A stretch of DNA of 64,000 nt from Streptomyces sp. NBC_01216 (GTDB lineage: Bacteria > Actinomycetota > Actinomycetes > Streptomycetales > Streptomycetaceae), in the NCBI RefSeq assembly GCF_035994945.1, contig NZ_CP108677.1:3782001-3846000 (forward strand), written 5' to 3'. Shown one piece after another: positions 19,450 through 27,925 of the stretch. The translations under genes were made by a program, and so were the position numbers. The first letter of the stretch is position 1; each line of letters begins with the position of its first letter. A model generated the notes under the pieces. It ran no database searches. It saw only the letters and a list, made by a program, of their open reading frames with translations, and had not been told where the DNA came from.

Positions 19450-20241
19450 GTGAGCGAGCAGAAGCGACTGACGGCGGACGACGCCGAGTTGACCATCGAC
19501 CCCGACAACGGCTGCCGGATCGAGAGCCTGCGCATCGGAGGCCACGAGTTGCTACGCCAGGGCGAGGGGTACGGCAGCTTCCCCATGGTTCCCTGGTGCG
19601 GGCGTATGGCGAACGGGCGTTTCCGGAACGGTGCGACCAGCCATCAACTGCCGCTCGACGCCGGGCCGCACGCCATCCACGGCACCGGACGGAACGCCAC
19701 CTGGAAGACCGTCCGGACCGGTGAGCGCGAGGCGGCCTTCACCTACGACCTCGCCGAGCCCTGGCCCTACCCCGGGCGGGTCACCCAGCTCTTCGAGCTG
19801 AGCGAGGACGCGCTCACCCTCACCCTCGGCGTGGAGGCGGCGGACGACTCCTTCCCGGCCCAGGCCGGCTGGCACCCCTGGTTCCGACGGAACCTCGGCG
19901 ACGGCGGGCAGGACCTCCGGCTCGACTTCACCGCCGACTGGCAGGAGGAACGCGGCACCGACCACCTCCCCACCGGCCGCCGGATCGGCCCCACCCCGGG
20001 GCCGTGGGACGACTGCTTCGGCATGACGGGCGGCGTCGACATCACCCTGACCTGGCCGGAGCGGCTGGCGTTGAGGATGACCAGCCGCGCCGAGTGGGTC
20101 GTGATCTACGACGAGCAGGCGGAGGCGGTGTGCGTGGAACCGCAGTCCGGACCGCCGAACGGTCTCGACACCCGCCCGCGCCTGGTGACCCCGATCGATC
20201 CACTGGAGATCACGACCACCTGGACCTGGCGGCGGCTATGA
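19450..20241 (+). CDS. Aldose 1-epimerase (galactose mutarotase-like)
   Basis: 263 aa from GTG 19450. It interconverts alpha and beta anomers of aldohexoses, or of sugar phosphates in the YeaD-like branch. Markers are PMVPWCGRMANGRF near residue 38, the catalytic histidine segment AIHGTGRNATWK, AGWHPWFRRNL (second His), and CVEPQSGPPNGLDT near the end with the acidic residue. It is cytosolic with no signal peptide. The stop codon is fused to a palindromic element. Confidence 0.9.
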   Translation: MSEQKRLTADDAELTIDPDNGCRIESLRIGGHELLRQGEGYGSFPMVPWCGRMANGRFRNGATSHQLPLDAGPHAIHGTGRNATWKTVRTGEREAAFTYDLAEPWPYPGRVTQLFELSEDALTLTLGVEAADDSFPAQAGWHPWFRRNLGDGGQDLRLDFTADWQEERGTDHLPTGRRIGPTPGPWDDCFGMTGGVDITLTWPERLALRMTSRAEWVVIYDEQAEAVCVEPQSGPPNGLDTRPRLVTPIDPLEITTTWTWRRL

Positions 20242-20275
20242 GAGCCTGTCGGCCGAAGGCCACCCGGCAGGCTCT
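20241..20275 (+). repeat. Interspersed palindromic element, copy 2
   Basis: AGAGCCTGTCGG (20241-20252), 11-nt loop, CCGGCAGGCTCT (20264-20275); one wobble pair. It starts at the last base of the mutarotase stop codon and lies 33 bases before pyrE. A half copy (AGAGTCTGTCGG) follows pyrE at about 20847. Confidence 0.75.
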
Positions 20276-20307
20276 GAGCGGACGACGACGGCTTTAAGCT
20301 GCTGAGC

Positions 20308-20847
20308 ATGACTGACGTACGCGCTGAGCTGCTCCAGCAGATCAAGGACAAGGCCGTGGTGCACGGCAAGGTGACCCTCTCCTCGGGTCGGGAGGCCGAC
20401 TACTACATCGACCTGCGCCGGATCACGCTGGACGGCGAGGCCGCGCCGCTCGTCGGCCGGGTCATGCTGGATCTGACCGCCGATCTGGACTTCGACTGCG
20501 TCGGCGGCCTCACCCTCGGCGCCGACCCGGTCGCGACGTCGATGCTGCACGCCTCCGCCGCGCGGGGGCAGCGTCTGGACGCCTTCGTCGTGCGCAAGGC
20601 GCAGAAGGCCCACGGCATGCAGCGTCGCATCGAGGGCACGGACGTCAAGGGCAGGCGGTGCCTGGTCGTCGAGGACACCTCCACGACCGGCGGCTCGCCG
20701 CTGACCGCCGTCGAGGCGGTCCGCGAGGCGGGCGGCGAGGTCGTCGCCGTCGCCACGATCGTGGACCGTGGCGCGGCCGAGGCGATCGCCGGGGCCGGTC
20801 TTGCCTACCTGACCGGCTACGAGCTGACGGACCTCGGTCTCGGCTGA
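20308..20847 (+). CDS. pyrE: Orotate phosphoribosyltransferase
   Basis: Converts orotate and PRPP to OMP, the fifth step of pyrimidine synthesis. The protein is 179 aa: GKVTLSSGREADYYIDLRRITLDG near the N terminus, FVVRKAQKAHGMQRRIEG (flexible catalytic loop with Lys), and the PRPP signature RCLVVEDTSTTGGSPL. ATG 20308. It is the only pyr gene here, as usual in Streptomyces where pyrE lies apart from the main pyr cluster. Confidence 0.96.
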   Translation: MTDVRAELLQQIKDKAVVHGKVTLSSGREADYYIDLRRITLDGEAAPLVGRVMLDLTADLDFDCVGGLTLGADPVATSMLHASAARGQRLDAFVVRKAQKAHGMQRRIEGTDVKGRRCLVVEDTSTTGGSPLTAVEAVREAGGEVVAVATIVDRGAAEAIAGAGLAYLTGYELTDLGLG

Positions 20848-20936
20848 GAGTCTGTCGGATGGCCTCTGACCGACGCGAAGTCGTGACGTAGCGCCCGGAC
20901 GACCGGTGGAACCGGTCTGACCTGCGGCTTTCTTCA

Positions 20937-20970
20937 GGGGTGGAGTGTTTCACGTGAAACGCTCCACCCC
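20937..20970. promoter_or_regulatory. parS: parS centromere site embedded in a terminator-like hairpin
   Basis: GTTTCACGTGAAAC at 20947-20960 is the perfect 14-bp ParB-binding palindrome of Streptomyces. It is nested in a longer inverted repeat with 9-bp arms GGGGTGGAG (20937-20945) and CTCCACCCC (20962-20970), separated from the core by a single mismatched pair. The whole element lies between pyrE and fbaA and could also terminate pyrE transcription. parS sites cluster around oriC in this genus, which dates the window as origin-proximal. Confidence 0.93.
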
Positions 20971-21078
20971 TTCGTCCTGGTGTCCCCGGGAGAGTCTGGA
21001 AAGATGGGCCCCGACGATGACGTCGCCCCAGGTCAGGGTCAAGCAACGCACATACCGCACATCACAAGGAGCGGACGA

Positions 21079-22101
21079 ATGCCCATCGCAACCCCCGAGG
21101 TCTACAACGAGATGCTCGACCGGGCGAAGGCAGGCAAGTTCGCCTACCCGGCCATCAACGTGACGTCTTCCCAGACGCTGCACGCTGCGCTGCGCGGCTT
21201 CGCCGAGGCCGAGAGCGACGGCATCATCCAGATCTCGACCGGTGGAGCCGAGTTCCTGGGCGGCCAGTACAACAAGGACATGGTCACGGGTGCCGTCGCC
21301 CTGGCCGAGTTCGCGCACATCGTCGCCGCGAAGTACGACATCACGGTGGCTCTGCACACCGACCACTGCCCGAAGGACAAGCTGGACGGCTACGTGCGTC
21401 CGCTGCTCGACATCTCCGCCGAGCGCGTCAAGGCCGGTCGCCACCCGCTGTTCCAGTCCCACATGTGGGACGGTTCCGCCGAGACCCTCGCCGACAACCT
21501 GGCCATCGGCCAGGAGCTGCTCGCCAAGGCCGTCGCCGCGAACATCATCCTCGAGGTCGAGATCACCCCGACCGGTGGCGAGGAGGACGGCGTCACCCAC
21601 GAGATCAACGACGAGCTCTACACCTCGGTCGACGACGCGATCCGTACCGCCGAGGCCCTCGGCCTGGGCGAGAAGGGCCGCTACCTGCTGGCCGCCTCCT
21701 TCGGCAACGTGCACGGCGTCTACAAGCCGGGCAACGTCGTGCTCCGCCCGGAGCTGCTCAAGGACCTCCAGGCGGGCGTCGCCGAGAAGTTCGGCAAGGC
21801 CGCCCCGTTCGACTTCGTCTTCCACGGCGGCTCCGGCTCCACGGCCGAGGAGATCGCCACCGCGCTGGACAACGGCGTCGTGAAGATGAACCTGGACACC
21901 GACACCCAGTACGCCTTCACGCGTCCGGTCGCCGACCACATGTTCCGCAACTACGACGGCGTCCTGAAGGTCGACGGCGAGGTCGGCACGAAGTCGACCT
22001 ACGACCCGCGTACCTGGGGCAAGCTGGCCGAGGCGGGAATGGCCCGCCGTGTGACCGAGGCGTGCGCCGCGTTGCGCTCGACCGGCACGAAGATCAAGTA
22101 G
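21079..22101 (+). CDS. fbaA: Fructose-bisphosphate aldolase, class II
   Basis: Zinc-dependent cleavage of fructose 1,6-bisphosphate to DHAP and GAP in glycolysis and gluconeogenesis. It is 340 aa from ATG 21079 with AAGGAGCGG upstream. Zinc and substrate motifs are visible: ALHTDHCPKDKLDGYVRP, then LEVEITPTGGEEDGV, FGNVHGVYKPGNVVLRP and VFHGGSGSTAEEI, and NLDTDTQYAFTRPV. Length and motifs fit the long FbaA-type class IIA enzyme typical of high-GC actinobacteria. An earlier in-frame ATG at 20980 lacks a ribosome site and falls in the parS leader. Confidence 0.97.
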   Translation: MPIATPEVYNEMLDRAKAGKFAYPAINVTSSQTLHAALRGFAEAESDGIIQISTGGAEFLGGQYNKDMVTGAVALAEFAHIVAAKYDITVALHTDHCPKDKLDGYVRPLLDISAERVKAGRHPLFQSHMWDGSAETLADNLAIGQELLAKAVAANIILEVEITPTGGEEDGVTHEINDELYTSVDDAIRTAEALGLGEKGRYLLAASFGNVHGVYKPGNVVLRPELLKDLQAGVAEKFGKAAPFDFVFHGGSGSTAEEIATALDNGVVKMNLDTDTQYAFTRPVADHMFRNYDGVLKVDGEVGTKSTYDPRTWGKLAEAGMARRVTEACAALRSTGTKIK

Positions 22102-22122
22102 TCCGATACCCGACCGCTTGAC

Positions 22123-22164
22123 CGGGGTCCGGCACGACCGCATCGGCGGATGTGCCGGGCCCCG
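22123..22164 (+). terminator. Hairpin after fbaA
   Basis: CGGGGTCCGGCAC (22123-22135) pairs with GTGCCGGGCCCCG (22152-22164) with one G-U pair, 21 bases after the aldolase stop. It runs close to the start of the next gene. Confidence 0.6.
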
Positions 22165-22181
22165 TGAGTGAAGGGCCCCGC

Positions 22182-23354
22182 GTGACGACGAACGCGTACG
22201 ACTTCGACCGGGTGATCGACCGGCACGGCACCTGGTCGGTCCAGTGGGACGGCATAGCGGACCGGTTCGGCACCGGGGACCTGCTCCCGTTCACCATCTC
22301 CGACATGGATTTCGCCTCCCCTCCGGAGGTCCTGGCGGCGCTGCGCGAGCGCGTGGACCACGGGGTGTTCGGGTACACCGACTGGCGGCTCGGCGGCTTC
22401 CGGGAGGCGGTCCGGCACTGGTACGCGACCCGGTACGCCACCGCACTCGACATCGAGACGCTGGTCTACGCCCCCTCGGTGCTGAGCCAGCTCTCGCAAC
22501 TACTCCAGACGTGGACGGGGCCCGGCGACGGGGTGGTCGTGCACACCCCCACGTACGACGGCTTCCGCAAGGCGGTCACCGGCCTGGGCCGTGAGCTGCG
22601 CGGCGTCCCGATCGGGGACACCGAAGCGCTGGAGGCCGAGCTTTCGCGGCCGGACGCGCGGATGCTGCTGCTCTGTTCGCCCCACAACCCGACGGGCCGG
22701 GTGTGGCGGGAGCACGAGCTGGCGGAGTTCGCCCGGCTCGCCGAGCGTCACGGAGTCGCGGTGGTCAGCGACGAGATCCACGCCGACATGATCGCGGCGG
22801 GTCACCGGCATCTGCCCTGGACCCGGTTCGCCAACGGTGCGCACGACGGACGGTGGGCGGTGATCACCTCGGGCACGAAGTCCTTCAACTTCCCGGCGCT
22901 GAGCGGCTCCTACGGGATCATCGGTGACCCCGGCGAGCGTGAGGCGTTCATCCGGCGCATGGAGACCGGCGAGGGGCTCGCCTCGCCGGCCGTGCTCTCG
23001 CTGACCGCCCACATCGCCGCGTACCGGCGGGGCGGGGCCTGGCTGGACGCGCTGCGGTCCTACGTGGCGGGCACGATGCGGCTGCTCGCGGAGCGGGTCC
23101 GGGAGGGACTGCCGGGGGTGGAGTGGACGCCACCGGAGGCGGGGTACCTGGCCTGGATCGACCTGCGTCCGCTCGGCGTCGACGAGAACGCGCTCCAGCG
23201 GGAACTGGTGGAGACCGAGAAGGTCGCGATCATGCCGGGCGGGGTGTACGGGCAGCCGGGGTTCGTCCGGTTGAACGTCGGCTGCCCGCGGGCGAAGGCG
23301 GAACGGGGAGTGGACGCGCTGGTACGGGCGGCGGCGAGACTACGGACCCGCTGA
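22182..23354 (+). CDS. MalY/PatB-type PLP enzyme (aminotransferase or C-S lyase)
   Basis: 390 aa from GTG 22182 (GAAGG upstream; in-frame ATG 22152 is less likely). Features of the MalY/PatB branch are DLLPFTISDMDFASPPEVLAAL near the N terminus, VFGYTDWRLGGFREAV, VYAPSVLSQLSQLLQTWT, CSPHNPTGRVW, VVSDEIHADMI, and the PLP lysine in TSGTKSFNFPALSGSYGI. Family members are cystathionine beta-lyases or repress mal genes in E. coli; the substrate here is unknown. It is followed 112 bases later by a drug-exporter gene on the same strand. Confidence 0.88.
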   Translation: MTTNAYDFDRVIDRHGTWSVQWDGIADRFGTGDLLPFTISDMDFASPPEVLAALRERVDHGVFGYTDWRLGGFREAVRHWYATRYATALDIETLVYAPSVLSQLSQLLQTWTGPGDGVVVHTPTYDGFRKAVTGLGRELRGVPIGDTEALEAELSRPDARMLLLCSPHNPTGRVWREHELAEFARLAERHGVAVVSDEIHADMIAAGHRHLPWTRFANGAHDGRWAVITSGTKSFNFPALSGSYGIIGDPGEREAFIRRMETGEGLASPAVLSLTAHIAAYRRGGAWLDALRSYVAGTMRLLAERVREGLPGVEWTPPEAGYLAWIDLRPLGVDENALQRELVETEKVAIMPGGVYGQPGFVRLNVGCPRAKAERGVDALVRAAARLRTR

Positions 23355-23466
23355 GAACACCGGAGCACCGGCCGGGCCCCGCCCGGCCGCGCGCCACGGG
23401 GGCGGAGAAGCTCCGGAGGGGCCGAGATCCCCGGTCGGCAGGCGCGGCCTCGCCGTTCGCGGGACC

Positions 23467-24936
23467 ATGCAAAGCATGGACATCAGGCTCGGCACGGGGA
23501 CGGGACGGTGGATCGTCTTCACCACCGTGCTCGGGTCCGGGATGGCGCTGCTCGACTCCACCGTCGTCAACGTCGCCCTTCCGCACATCGGCGAGGACCT
23601 CGGCGCCGACCTGGCGGACCTCCAGTGGACCGTCAACGCGTACATGCTCACCCTGGCCGGCCTGATCCTGCTCGGCGGGGCGCTGGGTGACCGCTACGGG
23701 CGGCGGAAGGTGTTCGTCGTCGGGGTGGTGTGGTTCGCGTTGGCCTCGCTGCTGTGCGGCCTCGCACCGAACGCCGGTGTCCTGATCGCGGCCAGGGCCC
23801 TCCAGGGCGTGGGTGGCGCGCTGCTCACCCCGGGTTCGCTGGCGCTCATCCAGGCGTGCTTCCATCCGGACGACCGGGCCCGCGCCGTCGGACTGTGGTC
23901 CGGCTTCGGCGGAGTCGGGGCGGCGATCGGGCCCTTCGTCGGCGGCTGGCTGGTCGACGGGCCGGGCTGGCGCTGGGTGTTCCTGCTGAACGTGCCGCTG
24001 GCCGCGCTGTGCGTGCCGGTCGCGCTGCGGCACGTCCCCGAGTCACGGGACGAGAGCGCCCATGACCGCTTCGACGTGCGGGGAGCCTTCCTCGGCGCCA
24101 CCGCTCTGGCGCTCGTCACCTACGCGCTGATCGGCGCGGCCTGGTGGGCGGGGGCCGTGGGGGTCGCGGCCGGAGCCGCCTTCGTGTCCGTGGAGCGCCG
24201 ACGCGGCGAGGAGGCCATGGTGCCGCCGTCGATCTTCGCGTCCCGGCAGTTCACCGCGGTCAATCTGGTGACGCTCTGCGTGTACGCGGCCTTCGGCGGC
24301 TTCTTCTTCCTCGCCGTCCTCCAGCTCCAGGTGGTGTCCGGATACTCGGCGCTCGGTGCCGGGGCCGCCCTGCTGCCGACGACGCTGCTGATGCTGCTGC
24401 TGTCGGCCAGATCGGGCGAGCTGGGGGAGAGGATCGGGCCGCGGATTCCGTTGACGGTGGGGCCGCTGCTGTGCGCCGTCGGGATGCTGCTGATGCTGCG
24501 GGTGGGGGAGGACGCCTCGTACGTCTCGGACGTGCTGCCGGCACTCCTGGTGCTCGGCCTCGGGATGACCACGCTGGTGGCGCCGCTGACGGCGACGGTG
24601 CTCGCGTCGGTCCGGGTGACCCGGGCGGGGCTGGCGAGCGGAATCAACAACGCGGCCGCGCGCGCGGCGGGACTGGTCGCGGTGGCGGCGCTGCCGCTGC
24701 TGGCCGGGATGGGGCCGGAGGCGTACCGCTCGGCCTCCGAGTTCGGGGCGACGTTCCGGCGCGCGATGCCGATGTGCGCGGGGGTGCTGGTGCTCGGAGC
24801 GGTGCTGGCCTGGACGCTGGTCCGGCTGCCCACGCCGATCGAGGAGGCACGCTGTCACCCGGAGTGCAGGACGCACTGCGGCGTCACATCACCGCCGCTG
24901 GACCCGGGCGAGGGAAAGGCCGCACCCGGAGCCTGA
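23467..24936 (+). CDS. MFS exporter, DHA2 (EmrB/QacA) family
   Basis: 489 aa, about 14 membrane helices. Typical DHA2 motifs are LLDSTVVNVALPHIGEDLG in helix 1, LQWTVNAYMLTLAGLILLGGALGDRYGRRKVF (motif A), ARALQGVGGALLTPGSLALI, and motif C-like GGVGAAIGPFVGGWLVDG. It exports hydrophobic drugs or metabolites by proton antiport. ATG 23467 or 23476 is possible. The terminal ~25 residues (CHPECRTHCGVTSPPLD) are soluble with three cysteines, which is unusual for the family. No adjacent TetR or MarR regulator was found. Confidence 0.9.
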   Translation: MQSMDIRLGTGTGRWIVFTTVLGSGMALLDSTVVNVALPHIGEDLGADLADLQWTVNAYMLTLAGLILLGGALGDRYGRRKVFVVGVVWFALASLLCGLAPNAGVLIAARALQGVGGALLTPGSLALIQACFHPDDRARAVGLWSGFGGVGAAIGPFVGGWLVDGPGWRWVFLLNVPLAALCVPVALRHVPESRDESAHDRFDVRGAFLGATALALVTYALIGAAWWAGAVGVAAGAAFVSVERRRGEEAMVPPSIFASRQFTAVNLVTLCVYAAFGGFFFLAVLQLQVVSGYSALGAGAALLPTTLLMLLLSARSGELGERIGPRIPLTVGPLLCAVGMLLMLRVGEDASYVSDVLPALLVLGLGMTTLVAPLTATVLASVRVTRAGLASGINNAAARAAGLVAVAALPLLAGMGPEAYRSASEFGATFRRAMPMCAGVLVLGAVLAWTLVRLPTPIEEARCHPECRTHCGVTSPPLDPGEGKAAPGA

Positions 24937-24970
24937 CCCCGCGCGAGGAGCGGCCGGGCCTGGCCCGGCG

Positions 24971-24999
24971 GTGCCTCCACTGCTGAGCAGCGGAGGCAC
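24971..24999. terminator. Bidirectional terminator between MFS and DUF3151 genes
   Basis: GTGCCTCC-A-CTGC-TGA-GCAG-C-GGAGGCAC forms an interrupted 12-bp stem between convergent genes. Confidence 0.75.
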
Positions 25000-25023
25000 G
25001 GCTGATTCCGGCCGCGTCGAGCG

Positions 25024-25443
25024 CTACCGCTTCAGCGCGGCGTACGCCTCCGTGCTGCTGTCCTGGAGGAACTGCCAGCACCGTTCCGTCTCGTCCTTCT
25101 CGTTGATGTCGCCGGCGGCACGCGCCAGGGCGGCGAGGCAGCGCAGGAAGCCGCGATTGGCCTGGTGGCTCCAAGGGACGGGGCCGTGCCCCTTCCACCC
25201 GGCCCGCCGCAGCTGGTCGAGTCCGCGGTGGTAGCCGGTGCGGGCGTAGGCGTACGACTCGACCACGCGCCCCGCCTCGTAGGCGTCGTCGGCGAGCTGC
25301 GCCCACGCAAGGGAGAACGTGGGGTGCTTCGCCGCGACTTCGGCCGGCGCGAGGGACTCCTCGCCGAGCAGGCGGTACGCCTCTTCGTTCTCGGGCAGGT
25401 AGGTCGGCTCCGGGCCGCCGAGCAGGTTCTTGTGCGTCGTCAT
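25024..25443 (-). CDS. DUF3151 family protein
   Basis: 139 aa. It matches the actinobacterial DUF3151 family: NLLGGPEPTYLPENEEAYRLL at the start, FSLAWAQLADDAYEAGRVVESYAYARTGYHRGLDQLRRAGWKG (given as motif positions ~45-85), and HQANRGFLRCLAAL. It is helical, cytosolic and of unknown function. The ATG at 25443 is the only good start. It is highly conserved across Streptomyces near this locus, to my recollection. Confidence 0.88.
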   Translation of the reverse strand: MTTHKNLLGGPEPTYLPENEEAYRLLGEESLAPAEVAAKHPTFSLAWAQLADDAYEAGRVVESYAYARTGYHRGLDQLRRAGWKGHGPVPWSHQANRGFLRCLAALARAAGDINEKDETERCWQFLQDSSTEAYAALKR

Positions 25444-25759
25444 GGAATCAGTCTGCCAGTTGTCCGTGGGCCCTCACCCCGGAAGCCGTCGCCGTGCGGT
25501 CCGGACCGGAGCCGGGCGACGCGGGGCGGTGGGCTGCCGATCCCGTCCTCGGCCCTCGCTTCCGCCGCCCTGGTCGGACGAGCGCCTGTCGGGCTGCGCG
25601 AACAGTGGCAGAAGACGGGGGCTCCATACCGGGCTCGATCGTGTCATGATGCGCGTGGGACCGCGCGCGACGCCGTACACGGCCCCGAGGGGACCGGGGC
25701 TCCACTGCCGAACGGAAGGAGCGGACCGCTACCCGGTAGCACGTATCGAGGAGACAGCG
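25444..25759. other. 316-base divergent intergenic region upstream of the kynurenine genes
   Basis: No gene is supported. It separates the DUF3151 gene (minus) from tryptophan dioxygenase (plus) and must hold both promoters. A lower-GC patch around 25640-25655 (TCGATCGTGTCATGATGC) is the best promoter candidate for the plus strand. CGAGGAGACAGCG at the end is the ribosome site. Confidence 0.4.
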
Positions 25760-26608
25760 ATGTCCACCTTCCCCGATGCCTCCGGAGCCGGTTCGGTCGA
25801 TGACCCGAACCTCGACTTCGCGGGCACGACGCCGTACGAGGACTACGTCCAGGCGGACGTTCTCACCCACCTCCAGCACCTGCGCTCCGACGACCCCGGC
25901 GAGATGGTCTTCCTGGTCACCACCCAGGTCATGGAGCTGTGGTTCACCGTCATCGTCCACGAGTGGGAGACCGCGAGCCGCGCGCTGCGCGAGGACCGCG
26001 TCCCCGTGGCGAGGGACGCGCTCAAGCGGTCCGTGCGCGAGCTGGAGGCCCTGAACCACTCCTGGCGCCCGCTCGCCCAGCTGACCCCGGCGCAGTTCAA
26101 CGCCTACCGGGCCGCCCTCGGCGAAGGCTCCGGCTTCCAGTCGGCGATGTACCGGCGGATGGAGTTCCTGCTCGGCGAGAAGTCCGCGTCGATGCTGGTC
26201 CCGCACCGCGGCGCGCCCCGGGTCCACGCCGAGCTGGAGAAGGCGCTCCAGGAGCCCAGCCTGTACGACGAGGTGCTCCGGCTGCTGCACCGGCGCGGTC
26301 TGCCCGTCCCCGCGTCCGTCCTCGGCCGCGACCTGGCGCAGAAGTACGAGCCGTCGCCCGAGGTCGAGCGGATCTGGACCGGGATCTACGCCGACGCCGA
26401 CCAGAACGGCGAACTCGTCCGGCTGGGCGAGGCGCTCAGCGACGTCGCCGAGCTGGTCTGGCGCTGGCGCAACGACCACCTGGTCGCCACCCGCCGGGCC
26501 ATGGGCTCCAAGACGGGCACCGGCGGCTCGGCGGGTGTGGCCTGGCTGGAGAAGCGGGCGCAGAAGAACGTCTTCCCCGAGCTGTGGACGGCGCGCAGCC
26601 ATGTCTGA
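25760..26608 (+). CDS. kynA: Tryptophan 2,3-dioxygenase
   Basis: Haem enzyme that opens the indole ring of L-tryptophan to N-formylkynurenine. It is 282 aa from ATG 25760 with GAGGAGA upstream. Family marks are TPYEDYVQADVLTHLQ, FLVTTQVMELWFTVIVHEW (distal haem region), FQSAMYRRMEFLLGEKS, and WRWRNDHLVATRRAMGSKTGTGGSAGV with the proximal-haem His and the conserved GTGG loop. The stop lies inside the start of kynU (8-base overlap), so the two are coupled. Confidence 0.95.
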   Translation: MSTFPDASGAGSVDDPNLDFAGTTPYEDYVQADVLTHLQHLRSDDPGEMVFLVTTQVMELWFTVIVHEWETASRALREDRVPVARDALKRSVRELEALNHSWRPLAQLTPAQFNAYRAALGEGSGFQSAMYRRMEFLLGEKSASMLVPHRGAPRVHAELEKALQEPSLYDEVLRLLHRRGLPVPASVLGRDLAQKYEPSPEVERIWTGIYADADQNGELVRLGEALSDVAELVWRWRNDHLVATRRAMGSKTGTGGSAGVAWLEKRAQKNVFPELWTARSHV

Positions 26609-27827
26609 GGCCCTGCGCGAGGACGCGCTCACGAGGGACGAGAAGGACCCGCTGGGCCCGCTGCGCGAGCGGTTCGCCCTGGACGAGACGGTCTATCTCG
26701 ACGGCAACTCGCTCGGTGCGCTGCCGGCGCACCTGCCCGACCGGATGGCCGACGTCATCACCCGCGAGTGGGGTCGGCTGCGCATCCGTTCCTGGGACGA
26801 GAGCGGCTGGTGGACCGCGCCCGAGCGGATCGGCGACCGGGTGGCACCGCTCGTGGGCGCCGCCCCCGGCCGGATCGTGGTCGGCGACTCGACCAGCGTG
26901 AACGTCTTCAAGGCCGTGGTGGCCGCCGCCCGGCTCGCCGGTGGCGGACGGGACGAGATCCTCGTCGACGCGACGACCTTCCCCACGGACGGCTACATCG
27001 CCGTGTCCGCCGCACGGATGACCGGACACCGGATCGTGCCCGTCGCACCGTCCGAGGTCCCGGACGCCGTCGGCCCCCGTACGGCCGCCGCGCTGATCAA
27101 CCACGTCGACTACCGGACCGGGCGCCTCCACGACCTGCCCGGTATCACGGCCGCGGTGCGCGCCGCCGGTGCGCTCGCGGTGTGGGACCTGTGCCACAGC
27201 GCGGGCGCGCTGCCGGTCGGTCTCGACGAGCACGGGGTCGATCTGGCCGTCGGCTGCACCTACAAGTACCTGAACGGCGGACCGGGTTCGCCCGCGTACC
27301 TGTACGTCGCCGAACGTCATCAGGCCGCCTTCGACTCACCGCTGCCCGGCTGGAACTCGCATGCCGACCCCTTCGGTATGACGCCCGGCTACGCGGCCGC
27401 CGACGGCGCGCGGCGCGGCCGGGTCGGCACCCCCGACATTCTCTCCATGCTGGCGCTGGAATCGGCGCTCGACGTGTGGGACGGGGTTTCCGTCGAGGAC
27501 GTCAGGGCCAAGTCCCTGGCCCTGACGGACTTCTTCCTGGAGTGCGTCCGGGCGTACGCGCCGCCCGGGCGGGTCGAGTCGCTGACACCGGAGGCACACG
27601 CCGAACGCGGCAGCCAGGTGGCGCTGCGCTGCGCCGAGGCCCCCGCCGTCATGGCGGAGACGATCCGGCGCGGAGTGGTCGGCGACCTGCGTCGTCCGGA
27701 CGTCCTGCGGTTCGGCTTCACCCCGCTCTACGTGGGCTTCGCCGACGCGGAACGGGCCGCGAGGGTACTGGCCGAGGTACTCGTGGAGATCCCGGCGGGC
27801 CCGGCCGAAGCGGTTCCCGGCCACTGA
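26601..27827 (+). CDS. kynU: Kynureninase
   Basis: PLP enzyme that cleaves kynurenine to anthranilate and alanine. It is 408 aa from ATG 26601. Motifs are YLDGNSLGALPAHLPDRM, VGDSTSVNVFKAVVAAARL (PLP phosphate), ALINHVDYRTGRLHDLPGI, VWDLCHSAGALPVGLD, and the PLP lysine in GCTYKYLNGGPGSPAYLYV. The ORF overlaps the dioxygenase gene by 8 bases. Together with the following hydrolase it completes tryptophan to anthranilate, which in Streptomyces can feed quinoline-type or other secondary metabolites or simply catabolism. Confidence 0.96.
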   Translation: MSEALREDALTRDEKDPLGPLRERFALDETVYLDGNSLGALPAHLPDRMADVITREWGRLRIRSWDESGWWTAPERIGDRVAPLVGAAPGRIVVGDSTSVNVFKAVVAAARLAGGGRDEILVDATTFPTDGYIAVSAARMTGHRIVPVAPSEVPDAVGPRTAAALINHVDYRTGRLHDLPGITAAVRAAGALAVWDLCHSAGALPVGLDEHGVDLAVGCTYKYLNGGPGSPAYLYVAERHQAAFDSPLPGWNSHADPFGMTPGYAAADGARRGRVGTPDILSMLALESALDVWDGVSVEDVRAKSLALTDFFLECVRAYAPPGRVESLTPEAHAERGSQVALRCAEAPAVMAETIRRGVVGDLRRPDVLRFGFTPLYVGFADAERAARVLAEVLVEIPAGPAEAVPGH

Positions 27828-27925
27828 GCACGGATCGATGATCACCTGATCTGCGGGCGCTCCACTCCTGGTACGGTCCCCGCAGGTCAGGTCGATTCGG
27901 CCTGTATCGGAGAGGTTGGAACAGT

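Noticed and set aside
23467..24936. MFS exporter and MalY-like enzyme as a resistance-biosynthesis pair
   Set aside because: They are 112 bases apart without coupling, and neither has a related regulator nearby.
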